From Collinsella sp. (GTDB taxonomy: Bacteria > Actinomycetota > Coriobacteriia > Coriobacteriales > Coriobacteriaceae), in the NCBI GenBank assembly GCA_022720335.1, contig JAIHVJ010000002.1, positions 1 through 41,690 of the forward strand: a DNA stretch of 41,690 bases, in the 5' to 3' direction. This document shows, one piece after another, positions 9,087 to 16,540 of the stretch. Made by a program: the position numbers and the translations under genes. Each line of letters begins with the position of its first letter. Positions within the stretch are counted from its first letter, which is position 1. The notes beneath the pieces are model-generated. The model searched no databases. It was not told the origin of the DNA and saw only the letters and a list, made by a program, of their open reading frames with translations.

Positions 9087-10269
9087 CGAGAAGCGCCTCC
9101 ACTCCGGGCAGGGCCTTACCCTCGACGAGCTCCATGGAAGCGCCACCACCGGTGGAGATCCAGCTCATCTTGTCGGCCAGGTTGAACTTGTTGACAGCTG
9201 CGACAGAGTCGCCACCGCCGATGATCGAGGTGCAGTCGGCCTCGGCGACAGCCTCGGCGATAGCCTGGGTGCCGTGAGCGAAGTTGTCGAACTCGAAGAC
9301 GCCCATGGGGCCGTTCCAGAACACGGTCTTGGCGCCCTTGACGGCCTCGGCGTAAAGCTCCTCGGTCTTGGGGCCGATGTCCATGCCCTCACGATCGTCG
9401 GGGATAGCGTCGGAAGCGACAACCTCGGGAACAGCGTCCTCGCCAAAATGATCGGCAACGCGGTTGTCGATGGGGAGCAGGATCTTGACGCCCTTCTCCT
9501 CGGCCTTCTTTAGCATCTCGCCGGCGCGCTCGACCCAGTCCTCTTCCTTGAGGGACTGACCGACGGTCAGGCCCTGAGCCAGGAAGAAGGTGTAGGCCAT
9601 GCCGCCACCGATGATCAGGGTGTCAGCGGAGTCGATGAGGTGATCGAGAACGCCGATCTTGGAGGAAACCTTGGAACCGCCGACGATAGCGACGAAGGGG
9701 CGCTCGGGCTCGGCGAAGATGCCGGTCAGCGTGTCGACCTCCTTCTCGAGCAGGAAGCCAGCGACGGCAGGCAGGTAAGCGGCGGGGCCCACGACGGAAC
9801 CCTGGGCGCGGTGAGCGGTGCCGAAGGCATCGAGAACGAAGACGTCACCATAGGAAGCGAGCTTCTTGGCGATCTCGGGATCGTTCTTCTTCTCACGCTT
9901 ATCGAAGCGGACGTTCTCGAGAACGAGAACCTTGCCCGGCTCGACGGCAGCGACAGCCTCGGCAGCCTTCTCGCCGTAAGTGTCGGCGACAAAGGCAACG
10001 TCGAGACCAGAGAGCTCGGCGAGCTTCTTGGCGACGGGCTCAAGGGAGAGCTCAGGCTGGAAGCCGGTGCCATCGGGACGGCCGAGGTGGCTCATGAGGA
10101 TGACGCGAGCGTTGTGCTCAACGAGGTAGTTGATGGTGGGCAGGGCAGCCTTGATACGGGTGGTGTCGCCAACGACGCCATCCTTGATAGGCACATTGAA
10201 GTCAACGCGGACGAGAACGCGCTTGCCGTCGACATCGATGTCGCGGACGGTCTTCTTGGTAAAGGCCAT
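9079..10269 (-). CDS. pgk: Phosphoglycerate kinase
   Basis: Transfers phosphate from 1,3-bisphosphoglycerate to ADP. The 396-residue product shows the signature RVLVRVDFNVP near the N-terminus, the substrate motif LMSHLGRPDG, KVSSKIGVLDHLID, the hinge region FWNGPMGVFE and the nucleotide loop GGGDSVAAV. The ATG at 10269 is chosen because AAAGG precedes it and the protein then starts like its relatives; a 12-codon extension is rejected. It opens the pgk-tpiA-gpmI operon. A strong terminator lies between gap and pgk, with only about 55 bases between that hairpin and the start codon. Confidence 0.97.
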   Translation of the reverse strand: MAFTKKTVRDIDVDGKRVLVRVDFNVPIKDGVVGDTTRIKAALPTINYLVEHNARVILMSHLGRPDGTGFQPELSLEPVAKKLAELSGLDVAFVADTYGEKAAEAVAAVEPGKVLVLENVRFDKREKKNDPEIAKKLASYGDVFVLDAFGTAHRAQGSVVGPAAYLPAVAGFLLEKEVDTLTGIFAEPERPFVAIVGGSKVSSKIGVLDHLIDSADTLIIGGGMAYTFFLAQGLTVGQSLKEEDWVERAGEMLKKAEEKGVKILLPIDNRVADHFGEDAVPEVVASDAIPDDREGMDIGPKTEELYAEAVKGAKTVFWNGPMGVFEFDNFAHGTQAIAEAVAEADCTSIIGGGDSVAAVNKFNLADKMSWISTGGGASMELVEGKALPGVEALLDA

Positions 10270-10292
10270 GTTTGCTTCTACCTTTCGTACGT

Positions 10293-10315
10293 GTCTGCCT
10301 CCCATTACGGCAGAC
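10293..10315 (-). other. Small hairpin in the pgk leader
   Basis: Arms GTCTGCC (10293-10299) and GGCAGAC (10309-10315) enclose a 9-base loop. The hairpin sits between the gap terminator and the pgk ribosome binding site. It may be a processing or stability element; no function is shown by sequence. Confidence 0.35.
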
Positions 10316-10328
10316 GATTTCCTATAAA

Positions 10329-10372
10329 AAGGGCGCGACCCTAGGGTGTAAGCCCTATAAGGCCGCGCCCTT
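10329..10372 (-). terminator. Terminator downstream of gap
   Basis: Outer arms AAGGGCGCG (10329-10337) and CGCGCCCTT (10364-10372) pair perfectly. An inner stem TAGGG/CCCTA extends the structure. On the minus strand a T-run (TTTTTATA) follows. This is a strong intrinsic terminator 38 bases past gap. Confidence 0.85.
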
Positions 10373-10409
10373 CTTTAGACGCTCAACGAGCTATTCGCTA
10401 AAAGCTAAA

Positions 10410-11435
10410 TTAAGCAACGAACTTCTCGAAGTACTTGATGGTGCGGACCATCTGAGAGGTGTAAGAGTTCTCGTTGTCGTACCAAGAGGTAACCTGAACG
10501 AGGGTCTGGCCGTTGCCGAGATCAGAGCACATGGTCTGAGTGGCGTCGAAGATGGAGCCGTGGGTCTCGCCGATGATGTCGGTGGAGACGATGTCGTCCT
10601 CGTTGTAACCGAAGGTCTCGGAGATGGTGGCAGAGTAGGCCTTCATAGCGGCGTTGACCTCGTCGACGGTGACCTTCTTGTCAACGACGGCGTAGAGGTT
10701 GGTGATGGAGCCGGTCGGCGTCGGGACGCGCTGGGCGGCACCGATGAGCTTACCGTTGAGCTCGGGAAGAACCAGGCCGATAGCCTTGGCAGCACCGGTG
10801 GTGTTGGGGACGATGTTGACGGCGCAGGCGCGGCTACGACGCTTGTTGCCCTTGCGCTGCGGGCCGTCGAGCGGCATCTGGTCGCCAGTCCAGGCGTGAA
10901 TGGTGGTCATGATGCCGGACACGATGGGAGCGAAGTCGTTCAGACCCTTGGCCATCGGGGCGAGGCAGTTGGTGGTGCAGGAAGCAGCGGAGATGATGTT
11001 GTCCTCAGCGGTCAGCGTCTCATGGTTGACGTTGTACACGATAGTGGGCAGATCGCTGCCAGCCGGAGCGGAGATGACGACCTTCTTGGCGCCAGCGTTG
11101 ATGTGGGCCTGAGCCTTAGCCTTGCTGGTGTAGAAGCCGGTGCACTCGAGAACGACGTCGACGTCGAGGTCGCCCCAAGGCAGGTTGTTGGCGTCGGCCT
11201 CCTTGTAGATCTTGATCTCCTTGCCGTCAACGGTGATGGAATCCTCGCCAGCAACGACCTCGTGATCGCGAGCGTAGTTGCCCTGCGTGGAGTCGTACTT
11301 CAGCAGGTAAGCGAGCATATCGGGAGAGGTGAGGTCGTTGATAGCGACGATCTCGGAGCCCTCATGACCGAACATCTGACGGAAAGCCAGACGACCGATG
11401 CGACCGAAGCCGTTAATAGCAACCTTTACTGCCAT
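10410..11435 (-). CDS. gap: Glyceraldehyde-3-phosphate dehydrogenase
   Basis: Oxidises and phosphorylates glyceraldehyde 3-phosphate with NAD. The 341-residue protein has the Rossmann start NGFGRIGR, an Asp in AINDLTS (about residue 34) that favours NAD over NADP, and the active-site Cys153 in SASCTTNCLAP. AAAGGAGACACA before the ATG at 11435 gives a clear start; a 34-codon upstream extension is not credible. The gene is bounded by a strong terminator downstream and a 193-base AT-rich spacer upstream holding dyad-symmetric sequences. It is probably a separately regulated, highly expressed unit. Confidence 0.97.
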   Translation of the reverse strand: MAVKVAINGFGRIGRLAFRQMFGHEGSEIVAINDLTSPDMLAYLLKYDSTQGNYARDHEVVAGEDSITVDGKEIKIYKEADANNLPWGDLDVDVVLECTGFYTSKAKAQAHINAGAKKVVISAPAGSDLPTIVYNVNHETLTAEDNIISAASCTTNCLAPMAKGLNDFAPIVSGIMTTIHAWTGDQMPLDGPQRKGNKRRSRACAVNIVPNTTGAAKAIGLVLPELNGKLIGAAQRVPTPTGSITNLYAVVDKKVTVDEVNAAMKAYSATISETFGYNEDDIVSTDIIGETHGSIFDATQTMCSDLGNGQTLVQVTSWYDNENSYTSQMVRTIKYFEKFVA

Positions 11436-11507
11436 TGTGTCTCCTTTCGTAAGGCCCCCGCGAGCTACAGCGCCCGCCGTTGAGGCCCACAAACTAACCA
11501 CTCGCCT

Positions 11508-11583
11508 AATATACCTTTTTTTTGACTTGAATTTCACGAGAATGCTCGAAATTGAAAATCAAATTTACGTTAAAACGTTTTAA
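11508..11583 (-). promoter_or_regulatory. Probable gap promoter region with palindromes
   Basis: On the minus strand a -10-like TATATT (11508-11513) follows a run of eight A. No good -35 box is seen. Further upstream are a bulged dyad (11530-11540 with 11545-11553) and a perfect 14-bp palindrome TTAAAACGTTTTAA (11570-11583). The palindrome has the central CG typical of LacI-family operators. Location fits control of gap; which protein binds is unknown. Confidence 0.4.
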
Positions 11584-11628
11584 AGAATAAAATAGCAGCT
11601 AAATCCGTATATAAGTCGATACTTCAAA

Positions 11629-12558
11629 CTACCTGTTTGCTTCAATGAGCTTTTCAAGCCGTAATACACGATGGTAGAGGGCCGACTTCGACAAGGGAGG
11701 GTCGGCCATCTCCCCTAAATCGCGCAGCGACAGATCGGGATAGCGCTCGCGCAGGTCGCAAAAGACCGCCAAGGCGTCCGGAAGCGTGTCGCGCAAACCC
11801 CGCTGTTCGAGCTCATCGATCAACGCAAGCTGATGTTGGGCGGCACCCGCACTTCTGGTCTGGTTGGCGAGCTCGGCATTCACGCGACGGTTCACATCGT
11901 TCTTAACCAACTTGACCGCGCGCGCCTCCTCGATCTCGGCAACGCTGCGCTTGGCACCAATCAGCTTTAGAAGATGCTCGATTTCCTCGGCGCTCTTAAT
12001 GTAGACAGCAAAGGATCCGCGCCGCGCGTTAACGCGCGCATGGACCCCAATCTGCTCCAATAGATCGCAAAGCCCCCGGGCATACTGCTCGCCCTGCACC
12101 GCGATCTCCAAATGAAAGTCGCCGCGGGGATCGGCCACGAAACCGCCGGCGATGAGCGCGCCGCGGATGTAGGCAAGCCTGCAGCAGGGACGGGCAACGA
12201 TGTGCCGGGGAACACCAGCGACGAGCCCTCCCCTGCGGTCGAGAATGCCCAGCAGCACCAGAGCCTTGTCCAGGTCGGGTTGATCGGGCAGGGTAATGAG
12301 ATAGTTGCGGACCTTATGCAAGACCGATTTACGAACGGTGAATTCCGTTTTGAGCTTAAGGATGCGATGCGTCAGCGTGATCATCGTTCGCGCGACGGCA
12401 CCCGTCTCGGTCGCGACCGTCAAACGATACCGCCCGGAGCCGGCCAGCGAAAGTGTACCGCTCACACGCGTCAGGGCGGCAAGCGTCGACAAATCGCAGT
12501 ATTCACATTCGGGTTCGCAGCGCGCGAGCTCGTCACGCACCTCGGCGGTAAACGACAT
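11629..12558 (-). CDS. whiA: WhiA family DNA-binding regulator
   Basis: WhiA proteins combine a degenerate homing-endonuclease-like N-terminal domain with a C-terminal helix-turn-helix; in Streptomyces they control sporulation, and in non-sporulating Gram-positives they affect cell division. The 309-residue protein matches along its length: MSFTAEVRDELA at the N-terminus, RGALIAGGFVADP in the middle, and a C-terminal HTH around LSLRDLGEMADPPLSKSALYHRVLRLEKL. It begins 6 bases after the rapZ stop with only a weak ribosome site, implying coupling. The usual intervening gene yvcK is absent. The lineage does not sporulate, so a division or growth role is the likelier inference. Confidence 0.95.
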   Translation of the reverse strand: MSFTAEVRDELARCEPECEYCDLSTLAALTRVSGTLSLAGSGRYRLTVATETGAVARTMITLTHRILKLKTEFTVRKSVLHKVRNYLITLPDQPDLDKALVLLGILDRRGGLVAGVPRHIVARPCCRLAYIRGALIAGGFVADPRGDFHLEIAVQGEQYARGLCDLLEQIGVHARVNARRGSFAVYIKSAEEIEHLLKLIGAKRSVAEIEEARAVKLVKNDVNRRVNAELANQTRSAGAAQHQLALIDELEQRGLRDTLPDALAVFCDLRERYPDLSLRDLGEMADPPLSKSALYHRVLRLEKLIEANR

Positions 12559-12564
12559 GCAGGC

Positions 12565-13485
12565 CTATGCTTTCGTGTTGGCGCGCGACAGGTCGCGATG
12601 GGAAATGCTCACGTGATATTGGGCGCCTTCCAAATAACGAGCCGTGGCCTCGGCGATGGCAACGCTGCGGTGTTGACCGCCCGTGCAGCCGATGGCAATA
12701 GAAAGCTGTGGCTTGCCCTCCGCGATATAGCCGGGCATGACCGTATCGAGCAGCTGCGTCCAGGCCTTCCAGAACTCCTGGGTCTTGGGATGGTCCAGAA
12801 CAAAGTCGGAGACTTTCTTATCGAGACCGGTCATCGTGCGCATCTCGGGATCATAGAACGGATTGGGCAGGAAGCGAACGTCGATCATAATGTCCGCCTC
12901 GACGGGCATGCCGTGCTTAAAGCCAAACGAGAACACGTGGACGTCCATGAGCTGCTGGTCGGACAACTCGGAGAACGCCATGCGCAATTTGTTGCGCAGG
13001 GCAGAGGTACGCAGGCGGCTCGTGTCGATGATCATATCGGCTCGGTCGCGCACACCCTGCAGCTGCAGGCGCTCGCGCTGAATCGCATCGGCCGTAGTCT
13101 CCCCCGGCTTGGCAATGGGATGGCGGCGGCGGTTTTCGCTATAACGACGGATCAGCACCTCGTCAGAGGCCTCGAGAAACACGATGTCACAGCTCATCTC
13201 GCGCTCCTCGAGTGCGGCAACGGCATCGAGCAGCTCATCGAACAAGCCCTGGCTGCGCAGGTCACAGGTGACGGCGAGATGCCTGCCCACGCCCGTATTG
13301 ATGCCGACGAGCTCGGCAAGCTGGGCGATGAGACGCGGAGGCAGGTTATCGATGCAAAAATAGCCCATGTCCTCGAACACGTGCATGGCCTGTGTGCGGC
13401 CCGATCCGGACATTCCGGTGATGATGACGATATCGGGGATGCGCTCCGAGCGCTCCGCCGCATCCATGGCATCTCCCTTTTGCAT
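12565..13485 (-). CDS. rapZ: RapZ/YvcJ family nucleotide-binding protein
   Basis: RapZ binds small RNAs and controls amino-sugar synthesis in E. coli; the homologue YvcJ is a GTP/ATPase of less clear role in Gram-positives. The P-loop reads GMSGSGRTQ, with Arg where E. coli has Lys, as is common in Actinobacteria. Other family motifs are CIDNLPPRL, FLEASDEVLIRRY and the C-terminal IGCTGGQHRSVAIAE. Two starts compete: 13485, with GGGAGG six bases upstream (306 residues, chosen), and 13467, with GGGAG upstream (300 residues). It is followed directly by whiA. A link between RapZ amino-sugar control and the neighbouring sialic acid operon is only speculation. Confidence 0.93.
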   Translation of the reverse strand: MQKGDAMDAAERSERIPDIVIITGMSGSGRTQAMHVFEDMGYFCIDNLPPRLIAQLAELVGINTGVGRHLAVTCDLRSQGLFDELLDAVAALEEREMSCDIVFLEASDEVLIRRYSENRRRHPIAKPGETTADAIQRERLQLQGVRDRADMIIDTSRLRTSALRNKLRMAFSELSDQQLMDVHVFSFGFKHGMPVEADIMIDVRFLPNPFYDPEMRTMTGLDKKVSDFVLDHPKTQEFWKAWTQLLDTVMPGYIAEGKPQLSIAIGCTGGQHRSVAIAEATARYLEGAQYHVSISHRDLSRANTKA

Positions 13486-13505
13486 GTGCTGCCTCCCGAA
13501 AACAA

Positions 13506-13535
13506 GCGCGGGACCCAGCAACCCGGATCCCGCGC
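13506..13535 (-). terminator. Terminator of the sialic acid operon in the rapZ leader
   Basis: Arms GCGCGGGA (13506-13513) and TCCCGCGC (13528-13535) enclose a 14-base loop. On the minus strand TTGTTTT follows, fitting an intrinsic terminator 51 bases past nanE. It ends only about 20 bases before the rapZ start at 13485, so rapZ is reached by read-through or by a promoter very close by. A TATACT sequence lies just upstream on the minus strand (13554-13559). Confidence 0.65.
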
Positions 13536-13586
13536 GGTCAATTGCCTATATTGAGTATACCGCCCCGAGCGGATACGAGGCCTGTC

Positions 13587-14273
13587 TTACGCCTCAAGTG
13601 CAGCCTTGAACCAACTCGTAATACTCGTGGGGTGCGTGATGGCGGTGCCGACGACAACGGCCCAGGCGCCAGCATCGATCGCGGCGCGAGCCTCCTCGGG
13701 CGTATGCACGCGACCCTCGCAAATGATAGGAAGGCCGGGGAATTCCTCAGTCGCCTGACGCAGGAGCGGCAGGTCGGGGCCATCGGCCATGGTGCAGTCG
13801 ATGGCGGCGACGCCGTGAGAAAGCGTGGTGGATACCAGGTCAAAGCCCATATCAACAGCACGGCGAATATCCTCGATGGTGGCACAATCCGCCATCAGGA
13901 GCACACCCTCCTCGTGCAGCGGGCGGAAGGTATCCTCGACCGTCTTGCCATCGGGGCGCGGACGATCGGTGGCGTCGATCGCCACGATATCGGCACCGGC
14001 AGCAACGCAGGCGCGAGCGTGACGCAGCGTCGGCGTGATGTAAACGCCCTCGTGCCCATCCTTCCACAGGCCGATGACGGGAACCTCACAGCGACCCTTA
14101 ATGGCGGCAATGTCGGCAAGGCCCTGGCAGCGAATGGCGGCGGCGCCGCCGAGCTCGCAAGCGCGAGACATTTGCGCCATGGTCTCGGACGTACGAAGCG
14201 GCTCGCCCATATACGCCTGAACGCTCACGACGAGCTTGCCCTTCAGGGACTGGATCAAAGGATCAACGGTCAT
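13587..14273 (-). CDS. nanE: N-acetylmannosamine-6-phosphate 2-epimerase
   Basis: Converts ManNAc-6-P to GlcNAc-6-P, the last dedicated step of sialic acid breakdown, as a cytoplasmic TIM barrel. The 228-residue length is typical. Family motifs include LVVSVQAYMGEPL, GGAAAIRCQG, PVIGLWKD, DIVAIDATDRPRPDG, LLMADCAT and GFDLVSTTLSHGV. The ATG at 14273 is preceded by AAAGGTTGAG; a TTG seven codons upstream is less likely. It is the last gene of the operon. The spacer to nanK is filled by a long inverted repeat. The product would need nagA and nagB, which are not in the window. Confidence 0.93.
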   Translation of the reverse strand: MTVDPLIQSLKGKLVVSVQAYMGEPLRTSETMAQMSRACELGGAAAIRCQGLADIAAIKGRCEVPVIGLWKDGHEGVYITPTLRHARACVAAGADIVAIDATDRPRPDGKTVEDTFRPLHEEGVLLMADCATIEDIRRAVDMGFDLVSTTLSHGVAAIDCTMADGPDLPLLRQATEEFPGLPIICEGRVHTPEEARAAIDAGAWAVVVGTAITHPTSITSWFKAALEA

Positions 14274-14298
14274 GTTCGACTCAACCTTTCTCAAAACA

Positions 14299-14396
14299 GC
14301 CTTCTGAGACGCCGCACCTTGACGTTCAAACCGTCGCTCGCGTACCGAAGTACGCTTCGCTCCTCTTTCACGTCAATCTGCGGCACCTCAGAAGGC
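14299..14396 (-). repeat. Long inverted repeat in the nanK-nanE spacer
   Basis: Two 27-base arms (14299-14325 and 14370-14396) are inverted copies with four mismatches; the outermost ten bases, GCCTTCTGAG and CTCAGAAGGC, pair perfectly. The 44-base interior holds a second perfect hairpin: GCGTAC, loop CGAA, GTACGC (14340-14355). The element fills nearly the whole 140-base spacer. It could be an RNA processing or stability structure, or a copy of a dispersed palindromic repeat. No T-run follows, so it is not a standard terminator. Confidence 0.8.
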
Positions 14397-14413
14397 ACAC
14401 TTGGTAGTTATGT

Positions 14414-15379
14414 TTACTTCAACGAAGCAAGAAGGTGTTCGGCGGCACCGATGAGCGGAGCATCGCCCTCCAGAGAACCGATGAGGATCGGTGTGTTCTG
14501 AAGCGGATCGAGCGCTTGGCTGGCATAGCCCTCGTGCACCGAATCCTTCCACGTCTGCGAACGCCAATCGGGACCTTGGTGAATCACGCCGCCCGAAAGC
14601 ACGATGACCTCAGGGTCCAGGATGTTAGCGAGCGAGCCCAAGCTGGCCCCCAGCGCAAAGCCGGCGTCATGGATGACCTCGGTCGCCTTTGCGTCGCCCG
14701 CACGGCACAGGTCGTTCACATCGCGACCGACCGAAGGACGGCTGGGGTCGACGCGGCCAAAACGCTCATCGTACATACGACCAATGGAAGTGCCCGAAGC
14801 AACCGACTCCAGATGGCCGGAACGCCCGCAGGCGCAGGGAATACCGGCGGCAGCCGAGCACTCGATGTGGCCCATATGGCCAGCAGCACCATGGAAGCCC
14901 TGCATCACGCGGCCGTTCTCGACATATGCGCCGCCGATGCCCGTACCGATGCCAAGACACAAGACGGAGAACTTGCCCTTGCCGACGCCCCAGTGGGCCT
15001 CGCCCAGAGCATGAGCCTGCACGTCGCCCACAACGGCAACGGGAAGACCGAGGTCCTCGCGCAGACGCGGCCCCAACTGAACGCCGGACCAGCCGGGCAT
15101 GATCTCATTGGCATACGCGATGGCGCCCGTCTTGGGATCGACGACGCCGGCGGCGCCGATACCGACGCCAAGGACCTCGACATCGGGATTCGCCTCGAGA
15201 GCGGCCTTGATGGACGCCTCGATACGCTGGAAGACGGCCTCGCCGCCCTCTTGGGCCTCGGTGGGAACCTCGGCCTCAAAGACGGGACGGGGCACACTAC
15301 CGTCAGCCGGGTACTCCATGATGGCAGTCGCGATCTTAGTTCCGCCGATATCGACAGAGCAGACGTACTTGTTCTCCAT
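14414..15379 (-). CDS. nanK: ROK family sugar kinase, probable N-acetylmannosamine kinase
   Basis: ROK kinases phosphorylate sugars with ATP; between nanA and nanE the expected substrate is ManNAc, giving ManNAc-6-P. The 321-residue protein shows the phosphate-binding motif DIGGTK (residues 10-15), a second ATP motif LGIGTGIGGAYVENG, and the ROK zinc region with GHMGHIECS and CACGRSGHLESVASG. The third cysteine of the zinc motif is replaced by His. The start has AAGGAG at good spacing. Glucokinase cannot be excluded by sequence, since ROK specificities look alike; the operon context decides the call. Confidence 0.85.
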   Translation of the reverse strand: MENKYVCSVDIGGTKIATAIMEYPADGSVPRPVFEAEVPTEAQEGGEAVFQRIEASIKAALEANPDVEVLGVGIGAAGVVDPKTGAIAYANEIMPGWSGVQLGPRLREDLGLPVAVVGDVQAHALGEAHWGVGKGKFSVLCLGIGTGIGGAYVENGRVMQGFHGAAGHMGHIECSAAAGIPCACGRSGHLESVASGTSIGRMYDERFGRVDPSRPSVGRDVNDLCRAGDAKATEVIHDAGFALGASLGSLANILDPEVIVLSGGVIHQGPDWRSQTWKDSVHEGYASQALDPLQNTPILIGSLEGDAPLIGAAEHLLASLK

Positions 15380-15447
15380 GTCGCTCTCCTTAGGAGATAA
15401 AAACAACTACAGGAAATGCGCCGTCAGGCTAGCCGTCACAGCGCGGT

Positions 15448-15553
15448 AAAGGTTTTCCAGGTGCCCGAGATCGCCGAGAAACCGTGTGGCCATTGACCTA
15501 ATGGGTCATGGCCACACGGTTGAACGGCGAGGTCGGGTGCCTGGGAAAGCTTT
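15448..15553 (-). repeat. Long inverted repeat in the nanA-nanK spacer
   Basis: Arms at about 15452-15498 and 15503-15549 are inverted copies with scattered mismatches and a 4-base loop; AAAG/CTTT extends the pairing to 15448-15553. The central stem is strongest, with AACCGTGTGGCCA on one side and TGGCCACACGGTT on the other. It starts within the nanA stop codon. As RNA it would be a hairpin of about 100 bases with no T-run. It differs in sequence from the nanK-nanE element. A role in mRNA stability or differential expression is likely but not shown. Confidence 0.82.
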
Positions 15554-16472
15554 AAAGGAGGCCGTTGTCCTGGAGGACCTTCTTAATCGCCTCGACGTTC
15601 TCGCCGGTCATGGCCTTCACCGGGCGCGGCATGGTCGGGCTGTCGAAGATACCCATGAGGTTCATAGCGGTCTTGAAGGCGCCGACGCCACCGGCATAGC
15701 CCTGGACGCCCGAGGTGACATCCCAGATATGCGAAATCTCATTGAGGCGATCCTGCTCGGCCTTGACGGTAGCCCAGTCACCAGCCTGAGCGGCCTTCCA
15801 CTGACGCACGTAGCCCTCGGGCTCAACGTTGGCGAGACCCGGGACGGAACCGTCGGCGCCACCGAGGTAAGCGCCGTCGACAACAACCTCGTGACCGGTG
15901 AGGATGCTCATCGGATGGCCGTTCTTCTCGTTCTCCTGAACGAGGTAGCGGAACGAGATGTCATCACCCGAGGAATCCTTGACGCCGGCCAGAACGCCCT
16001 CGGCACCGAGCTTGGCAAGGAGCTTCCAGGGGAGCTTGGTGTGGACACACACGGGGATGTCGTAGGCGAAGATGGGCAGGTCGAGTTCCTCATGCAGGAT
16101 GCGGAAGTGCTCCTCGACCTCGGTCATGCCCTGCAGGGCATAGAACGGGCAGGTGGCGACGAGAGCATCGGCGCCCAGCTCCTGAGCGACCTTACCGTGC
16201 TCGATCATGCGCTCGGTCTCGGTGTCGATGATGCCGACCAGAACGGGAACGCGGTGGTCGACGATACGGACGGCCTCGGCGATGATCTGACGGCGACGCT
16301 CGTCGGTGGAGAAGACGACCTCGCCCGAGGAGCCCAGGAAGAACAAGCCATCGACGCCGGCATCGATCATGCGGTTGATGCTGCGCTCAAAGGAGGCAAC
16401 GTCGAGCTGGTGATCTTCGGTATCGGGAACAACGACGGGAGGGATAACGCCGGTGAATTTCTGAGTTGCCAC
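15552..16472 (-). CDS. nanA: N-acetylneuraminate lyase (DHDPS/NAL family aldolase)
   Basis: Cleaves N-acetylneuraminate to pyruvate and ManNAc through a Schiff base. The start is a GTG at 16472 with AAGGAG upstream, giving 306 residues; upstream ATG choices add unrelated residues. Family motifs are the carboxylate-binding FFLGSSGEVV, the YDIP segment with the catalytic tyrosine, and the Schiff-base lysine in VLAGVKDSSGDD. The general fold is shared with dihydrodipicolinate synthase, so the specific function depends on its place beside nanK and nanE, which is strong. It follows the degenerate esterase by 68 bases. Confidence 0.9.
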   Translation of the reverse strand: MATQKFTGVIPPVVVPDTEDHQLDVASFERSINRMIDAGVDGLFFLGSSGEVVFSTDERRRQIIAEAVRIVDHRVPVLVGIIDTETERMIEHGKVAQELGADALVATCPFYALQGMTEVEEHFRILHEELDLPIFAYDIPVCVHTKLPWKLLAKLGAEGVLAGVKDSSGDDISFRYLVQENEKNGHPMSILTGHEVVVDGAYLGGADGSVPGLANVEPEGYVRQWKAAQAGDWATVKAEQDRLNEISHIWDVTSGVQGYAGGVGAFKTAMNLMGIFDSPTMPRPVKAMTGENVEAIKKVLQDNGLL

Positions 16473-16540
16473 AAGAATCTCCTTAGTTGTCTGGCGGGCA
16501 GCCCTATGCCGCCCACTCTTGTTGGCAGTGTCCAGGCCGC

